Source: Pedobacter agri PB92 (GTDB lineage: Bacteria; Bacteroidota; Bacteroidia; Sphingobacteriales; Sphingobacteriaceae). From it: DNA of 46,837 bases. The translations under genes and the position numbers were made by a program. Within the stretch, counting starts at the first letter, position 1; every line of letters starts with the position of its first letter. The notes beneath the pieces are model-generated. The model was given only the letters and a program-made list of their open reading frames with translations. It ran no database searches and was not told the DNA's origin. This document shows positions 33,946 through 41,924 of this stretch, piece after piece. The DNA is taken from the NCBI RefSeq assembly GCF_000258495.1, contig NZ_AJLG01000011.1:1-46837 (forward strand), in the 5' to 3' direction.

Positions 33946-34609
33946 TTAACGGCTCAAGGAAAAGTTAACCTCTAATTCAATTCGGGTATTTACCGGTTTT
34001 TCATCAACTTTTAAAGGAATCCAATCGTTTGGAATAAGATTAATTACTCGAAGCGCCTCTTCATTTATGCCATAGCCCGGCCCATTCACAATTTTTCTTT
34101 CTACCATTTTACCGTCAATTGTAATGATTGCAGATAATATGGCTGTTCCTTGGATATGCTTTTCTATCGCTTCAGCAGGATACCTGATGTTATGGCCAAG
34201 TAGAGAAGAGAAAAGTGCATCACCGCCAACAAACAACGGACGAAGTGTGGTTTCGATTTCTTTATTTTCAGTTTGTGTAAGAATGAATGCTTTTTTAAAC
34301 ATCTTCGAAGGCTTTGCAAAAAGAACCTCCTGGTTAGAAAAATCTATTTTCTGTTCGAGGTCGGTTTGATTAAAAGCTTCCCAAACGCCCGTTCGGGCTC
34401 CATGATCATATTGCCCTTTCAATACCGATCTTCCAGCGACTTGCTGATAATCGCCTTGTTTAATTTCAGGGGTAGATTTTAAAACGGTGTAAGTTTCTTT
34501 AATAGCGAAATAATTTGTACCGCTGCGTTTAGTGATTTTTTTTTAACTCCTGTGCGCCCGCTATAAAGCTAAATGACAGTAAAACTAATATTGAAAACGT
34601 TCTGTTCAT
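33946..34609 (-). pseudogene. Energy-transducer TonB-like secreted protein, interrupted by a frameshift at A9
   Basis: From ATG at 34609 the first frame reads a good signal peptide (MNRTFSILVLLSFSFIAGAQ), then ELKKNH and a stop at 34529-34531. The rest of the protein lies in another frame that joins after an A9 run (plus 34536-34544): ITKRSGTNYFAIKETYTVL, then LKGQYDHGARTGVWEAF, with a TonB C-terminal-like end (ILSAIITIDGKMVERKIVNG, PGYGINEEALRVINLIPNDW, then IPLKVDEKPV and IELEVNFSL). Removing one A restores one protein of about 220 aa. It is either a broken gene, a slippage-controlled gene or a sequence error. The intact C-terminal frame spans 33946-34422 but has no good start. Confidence 0.75.
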
Positions 34610-34671
34610 TAAATGAAATTGCCTTTTTATGATCAACTAAAGTTTAAATCAATATTATTTTTGCATAAATT

Positions 34672-35154
34672 CTATGAAATAAGGTGGGCAAAAACAGTAG
34701 AGTGCCAGCTATTTTTAAAAGGCACTTCCCATTTGTTTTCTAATTCGGCCAGGGTTTGCACCATATTATTAAATACGATCGTTTCCGAATTGATTTGCTT
34801 AATGTTAATCAGTGTTTCGAAATCTTCTTTACTGTTTACCACCACATCATCGCCAACCTTATAGGCCATGTTGAAGCGATTAAATAAATCGACATGATAT
34901 TCTTGTTCTATTTCTTTAATTAATCTAACAGAGCTATCAATAGAACAACCCGTAACGTTAGCCTGCGATTCGTCAACCGTAAGGATGATAAAAAATCCAT
35001 GTCTGATTTCTGCTTTAGCCAGCAATTCATTTCCATGTGCTTTCCATTGGTTGGTAAAGGATGATAACTTTTCTAAAATTGCCATTTCTTCAGCAGGAGT
35101 GAATTTGCGATCACTCTGGTAAACCCAAACTCTTGATTGTGGAGAAAAACTCAT
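34672..35154 (-). CDS. Conserved Bacteroidota protein often labelled 'ABC transporter ATPase'
   Basis: The product is 160 aa from the ATG at 35154; an upstream extension in frame lacks similarity. It reads MSFSPQSRVWVYQSDRKFTP, ILEKLSSFTNQWKAHGNELL, RHGFFIILTVDESQANVTGC, then SIDSSVRLIKEIEQEYHVDL. It contains no Walker motifs, so the common database label 'ABC transporter ATPase' is not supported by the sequence. It is a small cytosolic protein of unknown function, widespread in Bacteroidota. A -7 element (35158-35165) ends just before its ATG. It is divergent from a secreted protein gene. Confidence 0.75.
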   Translation of the reverse strand: MSFSPQSRVWVYQSDRKFTPAEEMAILEKLSSFTNQWKAHGNELLAKAEIRHGFFIILTVDESQANVTGCSIDSSVRLIKEIEQEYHVDLFNRFNMAYKVGDDVVVNSKEDFETLINIKQINSETIVFNNMVQTLAELENKWEVPFKNSWHSTVFAHLIS

Positions 35155-35157
35155 ATA

Positions 35158-35165
35158 CAAATTTA
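35158..35165 (-). promoter_or_regulatory. -7 element immediately before the gene at 34672-35154
   Basis: Read on minus: TAAATTTG, an exact TAnnTTTG, then TAT, then ATG. As for mtgA, this predicts a transcript starting at or next to the start codon. Confidence 0.45.
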
Positions 35166-35204
35166 CTATTTTAATTAAATTGCTGTGTTTAAAACGACAT
35201 CCCA

Positions 35205-35672
35205 ATGAAAAAGTTTACAATCGGCTTGGAAATACCCTTTCTATCAGCTCTATGCATCATTTTATGCGCTTTTTCAGATCCTGAATCTATTGAGCAATAC
35301 GTGGGTTTTCTTCAAAAAACACTAAGCGATCATTATGATAGTAATCAGGAAAATGGGAAAATTAAGCGTTACGAATTAAACATTACCAACAATGGCTTTT
35401 GTCGTTACAAGCGATATTTTAATAATGGTAAAACGGAGTATTTTGCCTTTAAATTGTCAAAATTCAGAGATATGGATTACCTCGGGAATACAACTGCCGG
35501 GAAACTATATCTGAAAACCAAAGGTGATGATGTGATTGTTCAAACTTATAAGGATAGGGGTGGGGATGTAGATTCTATGGCCACTCAGGTGGTGATCCCG
35601 TTAAAAAATATTGAAGCTGAGGATCTTAATCTGATTCGTGATAATCTGGAGCGCATTATTAAATTGCCCTAA
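35205..35672 (+). CDS. Small secreted hypothetical protein
   Basis: The product is 155 aa. A hydrophobic N-terminus (IPFLSALCIILCAFS) looks like a signal peptide, possibly a lipoprotein (LCAFS is a poor lipobox). The mature part is a compact mixed alpha/beta sequence (KRYELNITNNGFCRYKRYFN, TAGKLYLKTKGDDVIVQTYK, ending LNLIRDNLERIIKLP). I recognise no family. It is transcribed divergently from the gene at 34672-35154, 50 bp apart. A weak hairpin follows. Confidence 0.65.
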   Translation: MKKFTIGLEIPFLSALCIILCAFSDPESIEQYVGFLQKTLSDHYDSNQENGKIKRYELNITNNGFCRYKRYFNNGKTEYFAFKLSKFRDMDYLGNTTAGKLYLKTKGDDVIVQTYKDRGGDVDSMATQVVIPLKNIEAEDLNLIRDNLERIIKLP

Positions 35673-35682
35673 AATGAAATAA

Positions 35683-35703
35683 GTCTTAGCGTTTGACTAA
35701 GAC
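35683..35703. terminator. Hairpin between convergent genes
   Basis: GTCTTAG-CGTTTGA-CTAAGAC, 7-bp perfect stem, then CTACTACTTTTTATTTTG on plus. It is a plausible weak terminator for the secreted protein gene. Confidence 0.55.
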
Positions 35704-35729
35704 CTACTACTTTTTATTTTGTTTCCAGA

Positions 35730-36518
35730 TTAAAGCCCATTAGCTCTGGCTGTAATTTCTGCAATATCCAGCACCTTTACTTCCTGCTCTTTGTCTTTAA
35801 GTTTAATGCCGTCACTTAACATCGTCATACAAAACGGGCAACCTGCTGCAATAAACTGAGGATTGGTTTCCAGTGCTTCATCAATCCGTTCTACATTAAT
35901 ATCTTTTTTGCCTTTTTCAGGTTCTTTAAACATCTGTGCGCCGCCTGCACCACAGCACAACCCGTTGCTTTTACAACGTTTCATTTCCACCAGCTGTGCA
36001 TCTAAAACCTCGAGTGCTTTTCTTGGCGCTTCGTAAATTCCATTTCCACGACCAAGATAACAAGGATCATGGTAAGTAATTTTTTTACCTTTGAAACTTT
36101 CGCCACCTTCCGCCTTTAGCTTACCTTCATTAATCAAATCTTGAATAAGCTGAGTATGGTGAATCACCTCGTAAGTTCCGCCCAAGCCTGGATATTCATT
36201 TTTAATGGTGTTGAAGCAATGCGGACAACCGGTAACGATTTTTTTAATATTATAAGCATTTAGCACCTCAATATTGGTCATGGCCTGCATTTGAAAAAGG
36301 AATTCGTTCCCGGCTCTTTTTGCCGGATCTCCCGTACAGCTTTCTTCTGTGCCTAAAACCGCGTACTTCATGCCCACATGATGTAGGATTTTACAAATGT
36401 CGCGGGTAATTTTTTGCGCCCGTTCATCATAACTCCCTGCACATCCTACCCAAAATAAAATTTCCGGCTCTTCTCCTGCGGCCATTAATTCGGCCATTGT
36501 TGGTACTTTAAATTCCAT
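35730..36518 (-). CDS. (Fe-S)-binding protein with two CCG domains (heterodisulfide-reductase-like subunit)
   Basis: The product is 262 aa, cytosolic. Two cysteine-rich CCG domains are visible: WVGCAGSYDERAQK...ESCTGDPAKRAGNE...VTGCPHCFNTIKNEYP, and YHDPCYLGRGNGIYEAPRKA...MKRCKSNGLCCGAGGAQMFK...AAGCPFCMTMLSDG. Such pairs bind a non-cubane or ordinary [4Fe-4S] cluster in HdrB, GlpC and LutA-type proteins. The gene follows a membrane-bound 4Fe-4S protein by 106 bp, so together they form a quinone- or thiol-linked electron-transfer complex. The real donor and acceptor are not defined. The pair is common in Bacteroidota. Confidence 0.88.
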   Translation of the reverse strand: MEFKVPTMAELMAAGEEPEILFWVGCAGSYDERAQKITRDICKILHHVGMKYAVLGTEESCTGDPAKRAGNEFLFQMQAMTNIEVLNAYNIKKIVTGCPHCFNTIKNEYPGLGGTYEVIHHTQLIQDLINEGKLKAEGGESFKGKKITYHDPCYLGRGNGIYEAPRKALEVLDAQLVEMKRCKSNGLCCGAGGAQMFKEPEKGKKDINVERIDEALETNPQFIAAGCPFCMTMLSDGIKLKDKEQEVKVLDIAEITARANGL

Positions 36519-36624
36519 GTTTAAGTATCAAATATTTAGTGTCAAGCTATCAAAACTTGAATTTTTTATTGTTTTATTTATGGAGCTAAAAACTCAATCA
36601 TAAATGGTGACGCTCAACTGAACG

Positions 36625-37920
36625 CTATCCTTCTTGTGCCCAGTTAAAACGATCAGCCGGAGAATATTTCCACGGTGCCTGATTATTTTCGATATTGCCA
36701 AGCATTGCATTAATACTTCCTGGCGCCTGAGACTCTTCCATTACTGCATAACGACGCAGTTCAGTGATAATCTGCAAAGGATCAATATTTACAGGGCAAG
36801 CCTCTACGCAGGCATTGCAACTGGTGCAGGCCCAAATTTCCTCTCTGGTAATATAATCATCAAGCAAAGCTTTTCCATCCTGATGTTCTGCACCGTTTTT
36901 ATCAATATTTTTGCCGATTTCGGTAATCCGATCCCGGGTATCCATCATAATTTTTCGGGGCGATAAAAGTTTGCCAGTGATATTTGCCGGGCAAACTGAA
37001 GTGCATCGGCCACATTCTGTGCAGGTATAAGCATTCATCAGATTTACCCAACTTAAATCAGTTGCATCTTTTGCACCAAATTTTCCGGCTTCAGTTTCAG
37101 CAGGAACAAATGAAGGATCGAGCATAGCTTTCACTTCGTTTGTAACCGAAGCCATATTCGTAAATTCACCTTTGGGCTCCAAATTAGAAAAATAAGTATT
37201 TGGGAAAGCGAATAAAATATGGAAGTGTTTCGAATAGGGCAGGTAATTTAAAAACGCTAATATGCCAATGATGTGAACCCACCAACATGCTCTTTCAATC
37301 GCAATCAACGCGTTTTCTGAAGAGGGTAATACATCCATTAAATACTGACTTACCGGAAACGAACCTGCAAGGGTATAGTGCGATGAACCTAAAAACTGAA
37401 GTTTTGCATCAGCAGCATTCATCAACAGAAATGCACTCATCAGCAAAATTTCGGTAATTAAAATATAGTTTGCATCAGATTTTGGCCAGTTTGTCATTTC
37501 TACACCGCGAAAGCGTTTCAGCTTCAATACATTTCTGCGAATGAGAAAAATTACACAGGATACCCAAACGGTCAGGGCTAGTATTTCAAATGATCCAATT
37601 AAGAAATTATAAAGTCCGCCAAGGCCATGAAATATGCGGTGGGTTCCAAAAATTCCATCGATCATAATTTCCAACACTTCTATGTTAATGATTACAAAAC
37701 CGATGTAAACAAAAAAGTGAAGGAAAGCGGGGATAGGGCGTACCACCATCTTCGATTGGCCAAAAGCAACCCTCAACATAGTGATTAATCTTTTTTGAGG
37801 CTGATCATTGCGATCAACTGATTTGCCCAGGCGGATATTGCGGATAATTTTGCGGAAATTAACCGTAAACAGCGCAATTGCTGCAAGTGTTATTACTAGA
37901 AATAGGATCTGAGCCACCAT
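36625..37920 (-). CDS. Membrane-bound 4Fe-4S dicluster protein (heterodisulfide-reductase-like, NarI-like N-terminus)
   Basis: The product is 431 aa. About five hydrophobic helices occupy residues 1-245 (for example FLHFFVYIGFVIINIEVLEI and CWWVHIIGILAFLNYLPYSK), with conserved His that could bind heme b, as in NarI/HdrE-type subunits. The C-terminal part has two clusters: CTECGRCTSVCPANITG and CTSCNACVEACPVNIDP. Together with the CCG protein downstream it resembles the HdrDE/DsrMK type of membrane electron-transfer modules. It probably exchanges electrons with menaquinone. Heme ligation and electron path are inferred. Confidence 0.88.
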   Translation of the reverse strand: MVAQILFLVITLAAIALFTVNFRKIIRNIRLGKSVDRNDQPQKRLITMLRVAFGQSKMVVRPIPAFLHFFVYIGFVIINIEVLEIMIDGIFGTHRIFHGLGGLYNFLIGSFEILALTVWVSCVIFLIRRNVLKLKRFRGVEMTNWPKSDANYILITEILLMSAFLLMNAADAKLQFLGSSHYTLAGSFPVSQYLMDVLPSSENALIAIERACWWVHIIGILAFLNYLPYSKHFHILFAFPNTYFSNLEPKGEFTNMASVTNEVKAMLDPSFVPAETEAGKFGAKDATDLSWVNLMNAYTCTECGRCTSVCPANITGKLLSPRKIMMDTRDRITEIGKNIDKNGAEHQDGKALLDDYITREEIWACTSCNACVEACPVNIDPLQIITELRRYAVMEESQAPGSINAMLGNIENNQAPWKYSPADRFNWAQEG

Positions 37921-38103
37921 GCAATATTATATTGTTTATGCTAAATTAGGATATTAATCTAAATAAAATGCTATGCATGCATAAAAAAATCATTTAAATT
38001 TCTTGTTTGTATTGATTCTAAGCGTGAAAGCGAAGTGTGATTTTTTTAAATAAAAATTAATTAATTGATAATCAGTGTGCAACTGAAATAATGGAAAAAA
38101 AGT

Positions 38104-38133
38104 TTTGCTTTTAGAAAAAGAACACTACATTTG
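38104..38133 (+). promoter_or_regulatory. Promoter of the first tRNA-Phe gene
   Basis: TTTG (38104-38107), 18 bp, TACATTTG (38126-38133), 15 bp before the mature tRNA start. Confidence 0.75.
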
Positions 38134-38148
38134 CAATCCCAAACGGGA

Positions 38149-38221
38149 GGTGCCATAGCTCAGTCGGTAGAGCAAAGGACTGAAAATCCTTGTGTCCCTG
38201 GTTCGAATCCAGGTGGCACCA
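38149..38221 (+). tRNA. tRNA-Phe (GAA), copy 1
   Basis: 73 nt with a full cloverleaf. The acceptor GGTGCCA pairs with TGGCACC, and D-arm GCTC...GAGC follows. The anticodon stem AAGGA/TCCTT carries loop CTGAAAA (anticodon GAA, Phe), then comes the T-arm CCTGG-TTCGAAT-CCAGG with discriminator A. CCA is not encoded. Identical to copy 2 at 38347-38419. Confidence 0.97.
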
Positions 38222-38227
38222 CTTCCA

Positions 38228-38256
38228 AAAGCCTTTCAGTAATGATGGGCTTTTTT
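38228..38256 (+). terminator. Terminator after tRNA-Phe copy 1
   Basis: AAAGCC (38228-38233) with GGCTTT (38248-38253), followed by more T. It separates the two tRNA transcripts. Confidence 0.65.
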
Positions 38257-38301
38257 GATTAGCGGGATCTCAGCGATTGAGAAAAAAATTAAAGGACGTT
38301 G

Positions 38302-38331
38302 TTGCATTTGATAAAAAGAATCTTACATTTG
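38302..38331 (+). promoter_or_regulatory. Promoter of the second tRNA-Phe gene
   Basis: TTG (38302-38304), 19 bp, TACATTTG (38324-38331). The sequence from the -7 element to the tRNA is nearly identical to copy 1. Confidence 0.7.
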
Positions 38332-38346
38332 CAATCCCAAACGGAT

Positions 38347-38419
38347 GGTGCCATAGCTCAGTCGGTAGAGCAAAGGACTGAAAATCCTTGTGTCCCTGGT
38401 TCGAATCCAGGTGGCACCA
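38347..38419 (+). tRNA. tRNA-Phe (GAA), copy 2
   Basis: 73 nt, identical to copy 1, offset by 198 bp. The duplicated unit includes the -7 promoter element and the 5' leader. Anticodon GAA; CCA not encoded. Confidence 0.97.
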
Positions 38420-38426
38420 CATCAAA

Positions 38427-38466
38427 AAAGCCTCTGAAATTAATTTTTCAGAGGCTTTCGTTTTTT
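38427..38466 (+). terminator. Terminator after tRNA-Phe copy 2, probably bidirectional
   Basis: 13-bp perfect stem (AAAGCCTCTGAAA / TTTCAGAGGCTTT) is followed by CGTTTTTT. It overlaps the stop codon of the convergent SRPBCC gene (38465). Confidence 0.85.
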
Positions 38467-38905
38467 AGGTATCAAGGTGGGGTTTTTCAGCTAACTCCTT
38501 TACTATAGCCAATGCTTTTGGCCAGGTTTTTTCAAAATAATCTTTCCACTCGGCAGTAATGTTTAAATCAATTAGTAGTGCTGTTTTACCGCCTTGCTCT
38601 TCTAGTGTGTAATTCTCAAAAACTGGTCCCCAATCTACATCCAAATTTTCTTTGCCATCTTTTATTTCTCCAATATGTTTGATGGATAAATATTTATTTG
38701 GAATATTTTCTTCAATAATAGCAACCATGCCATTGCCGGAACCATCGCCAAATATAGCTTTACTTCCTTTTTGCCAATCGGTTTCTACTGAAGAATTTTC
38801 AGCAAATGCTGCAGTCCATTTTGGATAAGTATCGGTTCCTAGCAGTATTTTCCAAACTTGTTCCGGACTGGCGTTAATTTCGGTTTTGAATTCGATTTTT
38901 TCCAT
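38465..38905 (-). CDS. SRPBCC family protein (START-like fold)
   Basis: The product is 146 aa. The text KIEFKTEINASPEQVWKILL, DTYPKWTAAFAENSSVETDW, then KGSKAIFGDGSGNGMVAI and the C-terminal helix YFEKTWPKALAIVKELAEKP is the classic SRPBCC/AHSA1-like hydrophobic-pocket fold. Such proteins bind small hydrophobic ligands or act as chaperone-like activators; no specific ligand is visible. It follows a DUF1801 gene by 15 bp and is probably cotranscribed. Confidence 0.85.
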   Translation of the reverse strand: MEKIEFKTEINASPEQVWKILLGTDTYPKWTAAFAENSSVETDWQKGSKAIFGDGSGNGMVAIIEENIPNKYLSIKHIGEIKDGKENLDVDWGPVFENYTLEEQGGKTALLIDLNITAEWKDYFEKTWPKALAIVKELAEKPHLDT

Positions 38906-38920
38906 CGTATTTGAATTTAG

Positions 38921-39310
38921 TTAAGAATTTTCCATTAATGTTACCCAGGCATTTACGGCTTGTGTTAAACCCTTTCGGTATTTATTCACATCATCCATAC
39001 TATAAAACTTTGCATAAGCTTTACCTTTCGTTTGCGCTTCTAAAAAGTTAAAGTCATCTTCAAGCAAAGCAGCTTTATGAAAAATAACGATTACATACTT
39101 CGTTATCTTTGGATTAATTGTTGCCATGTCGCCATTGAAACTAAAACTTGGTCCACCCCACTTGATATGTCCTTCAACTTTTGGGTTGGCATTCAATATT
39201 ATTTCAATAACTTCTTCCATTTCTTTTTTTAATGGATGAATTAAGTTAGCCATAAATTCACTTATTTTTTCATTTTTGCTCATCGTCGCCATGTTTATCC
39301 AAATATCCAT
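38921..39310 (-). CDS. DUF1801 domain-containing protein
   Basis: The product is 129 aa from the ATG at 39310; Met7 (39292) or Met10 are alternatives. KEMEEVIEIILNANPKVEGH, IKWGGPSFSFNGDMATINPK, then YVIVIFHKAALLEDDFNFLE fit DUF1801 of the 'IKW..P.F' type. It forms a probable unit with the SRPBCC gene 15 bp downstream. Only about 25-30% similar by eye to the DUF1801 protein at 6552-6983. No activity is established. The 299 bp on its right (39311-39609) hold no gene; CGTTTAATAAACG at about 39563 is a small imperfect palindrome. Confidence 0.85.
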   Translation of the reverse strand: MDIWINMATMSKNEKISEFMANLIHPLKKEMEEVIEIILNANPKVEGHIKWGGPSFSFNGDMATINPKITKYVIVIFHKAALLEDDFNFLEAQTKGKAYAKFYSMDDVNKYRKGLTQAVNAWVTLMENS

Positions 39311-39609
39311 AAATCAAAAAATAATGCAAAGGTGCAAAAGCGACATTTCTAATGGCCTAATCAGCCTACCGTTGATCTTCAAAATGAAAATTGCAAAATA
39401 GCAGAAGCCATATTGTTAGTGAAAGAGCATTCTTCTTTTTCACCCAATTGTAATTTAATCGGCAGATTTAAGTTATTCACCGATACATCAATACTGAACA
39501 ACAATATTTTAATTTAAATTTAGTTTGTTGATACAGAAAAAGTTATGTAGTGACAACTACGTTCGTTTAATAAACGTATATCACAAATAAATCCGCAAAC
39601 AAAATACAC

Positions 39610-41214
39610 ATGATAAACAAAAATTTTTGCTTCCGTACGGTTTTACTGCTGAGCTTTTTTGGCTTTATTGCCGCTTGCAAAAAAGATTCTACTACCCCCT
39701 CAGAGGCGCCGGGAACAACGTCAGCGGTAACAGCTTCCAGAGTCGAGTTAACGAAGGATTCCATTTTTCTGTATACCAAAGAACTATATTATTGGAATGC
39801 CTCTCTGCCTACTTATGCTGCATTTAACCCACGCGGTTACAGTTCAAACGAAACTGAACTTTATGCGTTAACACAGTATTCAACTGACCCTTCAACAGGT
39901 AAGCCTTATGAATATGTGAGTGGCAGTACTGAGCCGAAATATTCTTTCTTAGATTATACAGCTACAAATGGTAAGGTTTCGGTATTGGATTTAAAGGCTG
40001 ACGTTAACGGAACAGCTAATGACTATGGCTTCTCTGTGATGTACAATACTACTAACGATTTAAGGGTAAAATACGTTTATCCAAACTCGCCGGCCAGCCA
40101 ACAAGGATTAACAAGGGGTTGCAGAATCACCAGTATTAATGGAAGAACCAGTTTAACTTACAGTACTACCAGCGGCATCATCAGCTTTTTAAACGAAGCG
40201 ATTTTTGGGAGCAGTGCATCAGTTAGTTTAACATTCACTGATTTAAATGGTTTTAGCAAAAGCGTAGTGGTAAATAGCAGCAGTTATACGGTTAATCCAA
40301 TTTTATTTACCAATGTTTACACAGTGGGTAGCAAAAAAGTAGGTTATCTTGTTTTTAATAGTTTTACCAATAACGTTTCCGCTGCTTTGAAAACAGTTTT
40401 TGCTAACTTTTCGTCGCAAGGCGTAACGGAGTTGGTTGTAGATCTTCGCTATAATGGCGGTGGTTACGTTTCAACCGCTACAGAAATCATTAATCTTGCA
40501 GCGCCTGCCAGCCAAAACGGGAACACGATGTACACGAGCTATTATAATAGTTATTTACAAGGCTTAACTACAGCCCAACGAAAGGCTTCTGTACTTGCGC
40601 ATCAGCCTTTGCTCGATGCGAGTGGCAAAATTCAGAGTTTTACTACCGGAATTAATGGCAAATACGCCACCTACGCAGATCTAAATTACTCGGCAAGTGC
40701 TGCGGATAATATTGAAAAATTTGCGAAATCAGGTTCTTTAGCCCTAAGCAGGATTTATTTTATAGTCACCGGATCTACGGCGTCGGCTAGCGAATTAACC
40801 ATTAATAGTTTAAAGCCGGTGATTGATGTGAAGCTGATTGGAGAAACGACTTACGGGAAACCGGTTGGCTTTTTCCCCATCAGAATTGATAAACTTGATT
40901 TGTATGTTCCCGAATTTGAGACTAAAAACCAGCTCGGTGTTGGCGGATATTATTCCGGTCTTAGCGTAGATAAAAGTGCTTTTGAAGATTTAACCAAGGC
41001 ATGGGGCGATGAAACGGAAACTTTATTAGGATATGCATTGCTTTACGCCAGAACAGGAAGTTTCGTAACTACAGCAGCTAAATCAGCCAGTCTCTCTGCA
41101 ACATCTACTAACATGCCAGATAAATTATCGTCAACTGAAATTAAAGTGGTGAGAGAAAATCTTGATCAGATTGGGATTAAAGGCATGATCATGGTGCCTG
41201 ATCATAAATTTTAA
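39610..41214 (+). CDS. S41 family peptidase (C-terminal-processing-type), lipoprotein
   Basis: The product is 534 aa. The signal ends in a lipobox (FFGFIAACKKDST). A PDZ domain follows at about 135-220 (NDYGFSVMYNTTNDLRVKYV, PNSPASQQGLTRGCRITSIN). The S41 protease core then has KVGYLVFNSFTNNVSAALKT, VTELVVDLRYNGGGYVSTAT and the catalytic Ser in TGSTASASELTINSL (about 391), with Lys in TYGKPVG (about 417). It is a periplasm- or surface-facing serine protease of the Ser-Lys type. Bacteroidota carry many such lipoprotein S41 enzymes, and substrates are generally unknown. Single gene with its own terminator. Confidence 0.92.
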   Translation: MINKNFCFRTVLLLSFFGFIAACKKDSTTPSEAPGTTSAVTASRVELTKDSIFLYTKELYYWNASLPTYAAFNPRGYSSNETELYALTQYSTDPSTGKPYEYVSGSTEPKYSFLDYTATNGKVSVLDLKADVNGTANDYGFSVMYNTTNDLRVKYVYPNSPASQQGLTRGCRITSINGRTSLTYSTTSGIISFLNEAIFGSSASVSLTFTDLNGFSKSVVVNSSSYTVNPILFTNVYTVGSKKVGYLVFNSFTNNVSAALKTVFANFSSQGVTELVVDLRYNGGGYVSTATEIINLAAPASQNGNTMYTSYYNSYLQGLTTAQRKASVLAHQPLLDASGKIQSFTTGINGKYATYADLNYSASAADNIEKFAKSGSLALSRIYFIVTGSTASASELTINSLKPVIDVKLIGETTYGKPVGFFPIRIDKLDLYVPEFETKNQLGVGGYYSGLSVDKSAFEDLTKAWGDETETLLGYALLYARTGSFVTTAAKSASLSATSTNMPDKLSSTEIKVVRENLDQIGIKGMIMVPDHKF

Positions 41215-41218
41215 ACAA

Positions 41219-41253
41219 AAAACCTCCCTTAATTAAGCTTAAGGGAGGTTTTT
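41219..41253. terminator. Bidirectional terminator between convergent genes
   Basis: 14-bp perfect stem (AAAACCTCCCTTAA / TTAAGGGAGGTTTT) with a 6-nt loop, A-rich on one side and T-rich on the other. It serves the S41 gene and the convergent lipoprotein gene. Confidence 0.9.
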
Positions 41254-41256
41254 CAT

Positions 41257-41868
41257 TTAGAGAAGTATTTTGCTGCTAATGTCTTTGTTTATGGTGATGT
41301 AACCAGGATATTTGACTGGTGTATTGCCAAGCATAAAAGTTGGCTTAATTTTAATAGTTAGAAGTCCCAGTTTTTCGTCTTTTGATGACGATCCTTTTTG
41401 AGCGGCCTTTAAAACATCATTGAAAACATTCCCATTTGAAACCAGTCCGTAAATATTACTGATTAACTGAACGGGTACAGTAACGGTTTGCCCTTGCGCA
41501 ATGCTTACATTTTGATTTACAATGCCCTGAGCCAGATCGGTATTGTTAACCAGTATTTTATATTCAAACTGATTAATGGCTGCCAAGTTTGCCGATGGAT
41601 TGGTGATTTCTAAGTTAAGGTTGGCCCTTAGAGGAATGTCTTTTCTTAACAATCCGAGTGCAACTCCCGGCAAACTGGTTAAACTAAAACTTTGTTCATC
41701 CATTAGTTTTTTCACATCTGTTCCGGCAATGGAAACCTGCTGAATGCCTGTGATTTTATAAGTACAATCTTCGAGCGCCTTGATTTGCTGCGCTTGCCTG
41801 TTTATTCCGCAACTAAACAGTGTTAGTGTGAACAGGCATAGCAATAGTGTGTTTTTCATGTTTATCAT
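41257..41868 (-). CDS. LEA type 2-like lipoprotein
   Basis: The product is 203 aa (or 200 aa from the ATG at 41859). The signal MKNTLLLCLFTLTLFSC has a lipobox (LFSC). The mature protein has KITGIQQVSIAGTDVKKLM, then PLRANLNLEITNPSANLAAI and NQFEYKILVNNTDLAQGIVN, VSIAQGQTVTVPVQLIS: the LEA14/water-stress-like beta-sandwich pattern (LNLEITNPS...YKILVN...G). It is probably outer-membrane anchored. Its function is not known; related proteins are common next to cell-envelope genes. Reads toward the S41 gene. Confidence 0.75.
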   Translation of the reverse strand: MINMKNTLLLCLFTLTLFSCGINRQAQQIKALEDCTYKITGIQQVSIAGTDVKKLMDEQSFSLTSLPGVALGLLRKDIPLRANLNLEITNPSANLAAINQFEYKILVNNTDLAQGIVNQNVSIAQGQTVTVPVQLISNIYGLVSNGNVFNDVLKAAQKGSSSKDEKLGLLTIKIKPTFMLGNTPVKYPGYITINKDISSKILL

Positions 41869-41924
41869 AACGCCAAAATAGTAAAACTATTTCAGCGTGT
41901 ATATGGGTTTAACAAAAATTAGCA

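Noticed and set aside
34672..35154. ABC transporter ATPase
   Set aside because: The usual database label for this family, but no Walker A, Walker B or signature motif is present.
38299..38508. Plus-strand frame across the second tRNA-Phe
   Set aside because: It reads through the tRNA and its terminator; the tRNA explains the sequence.
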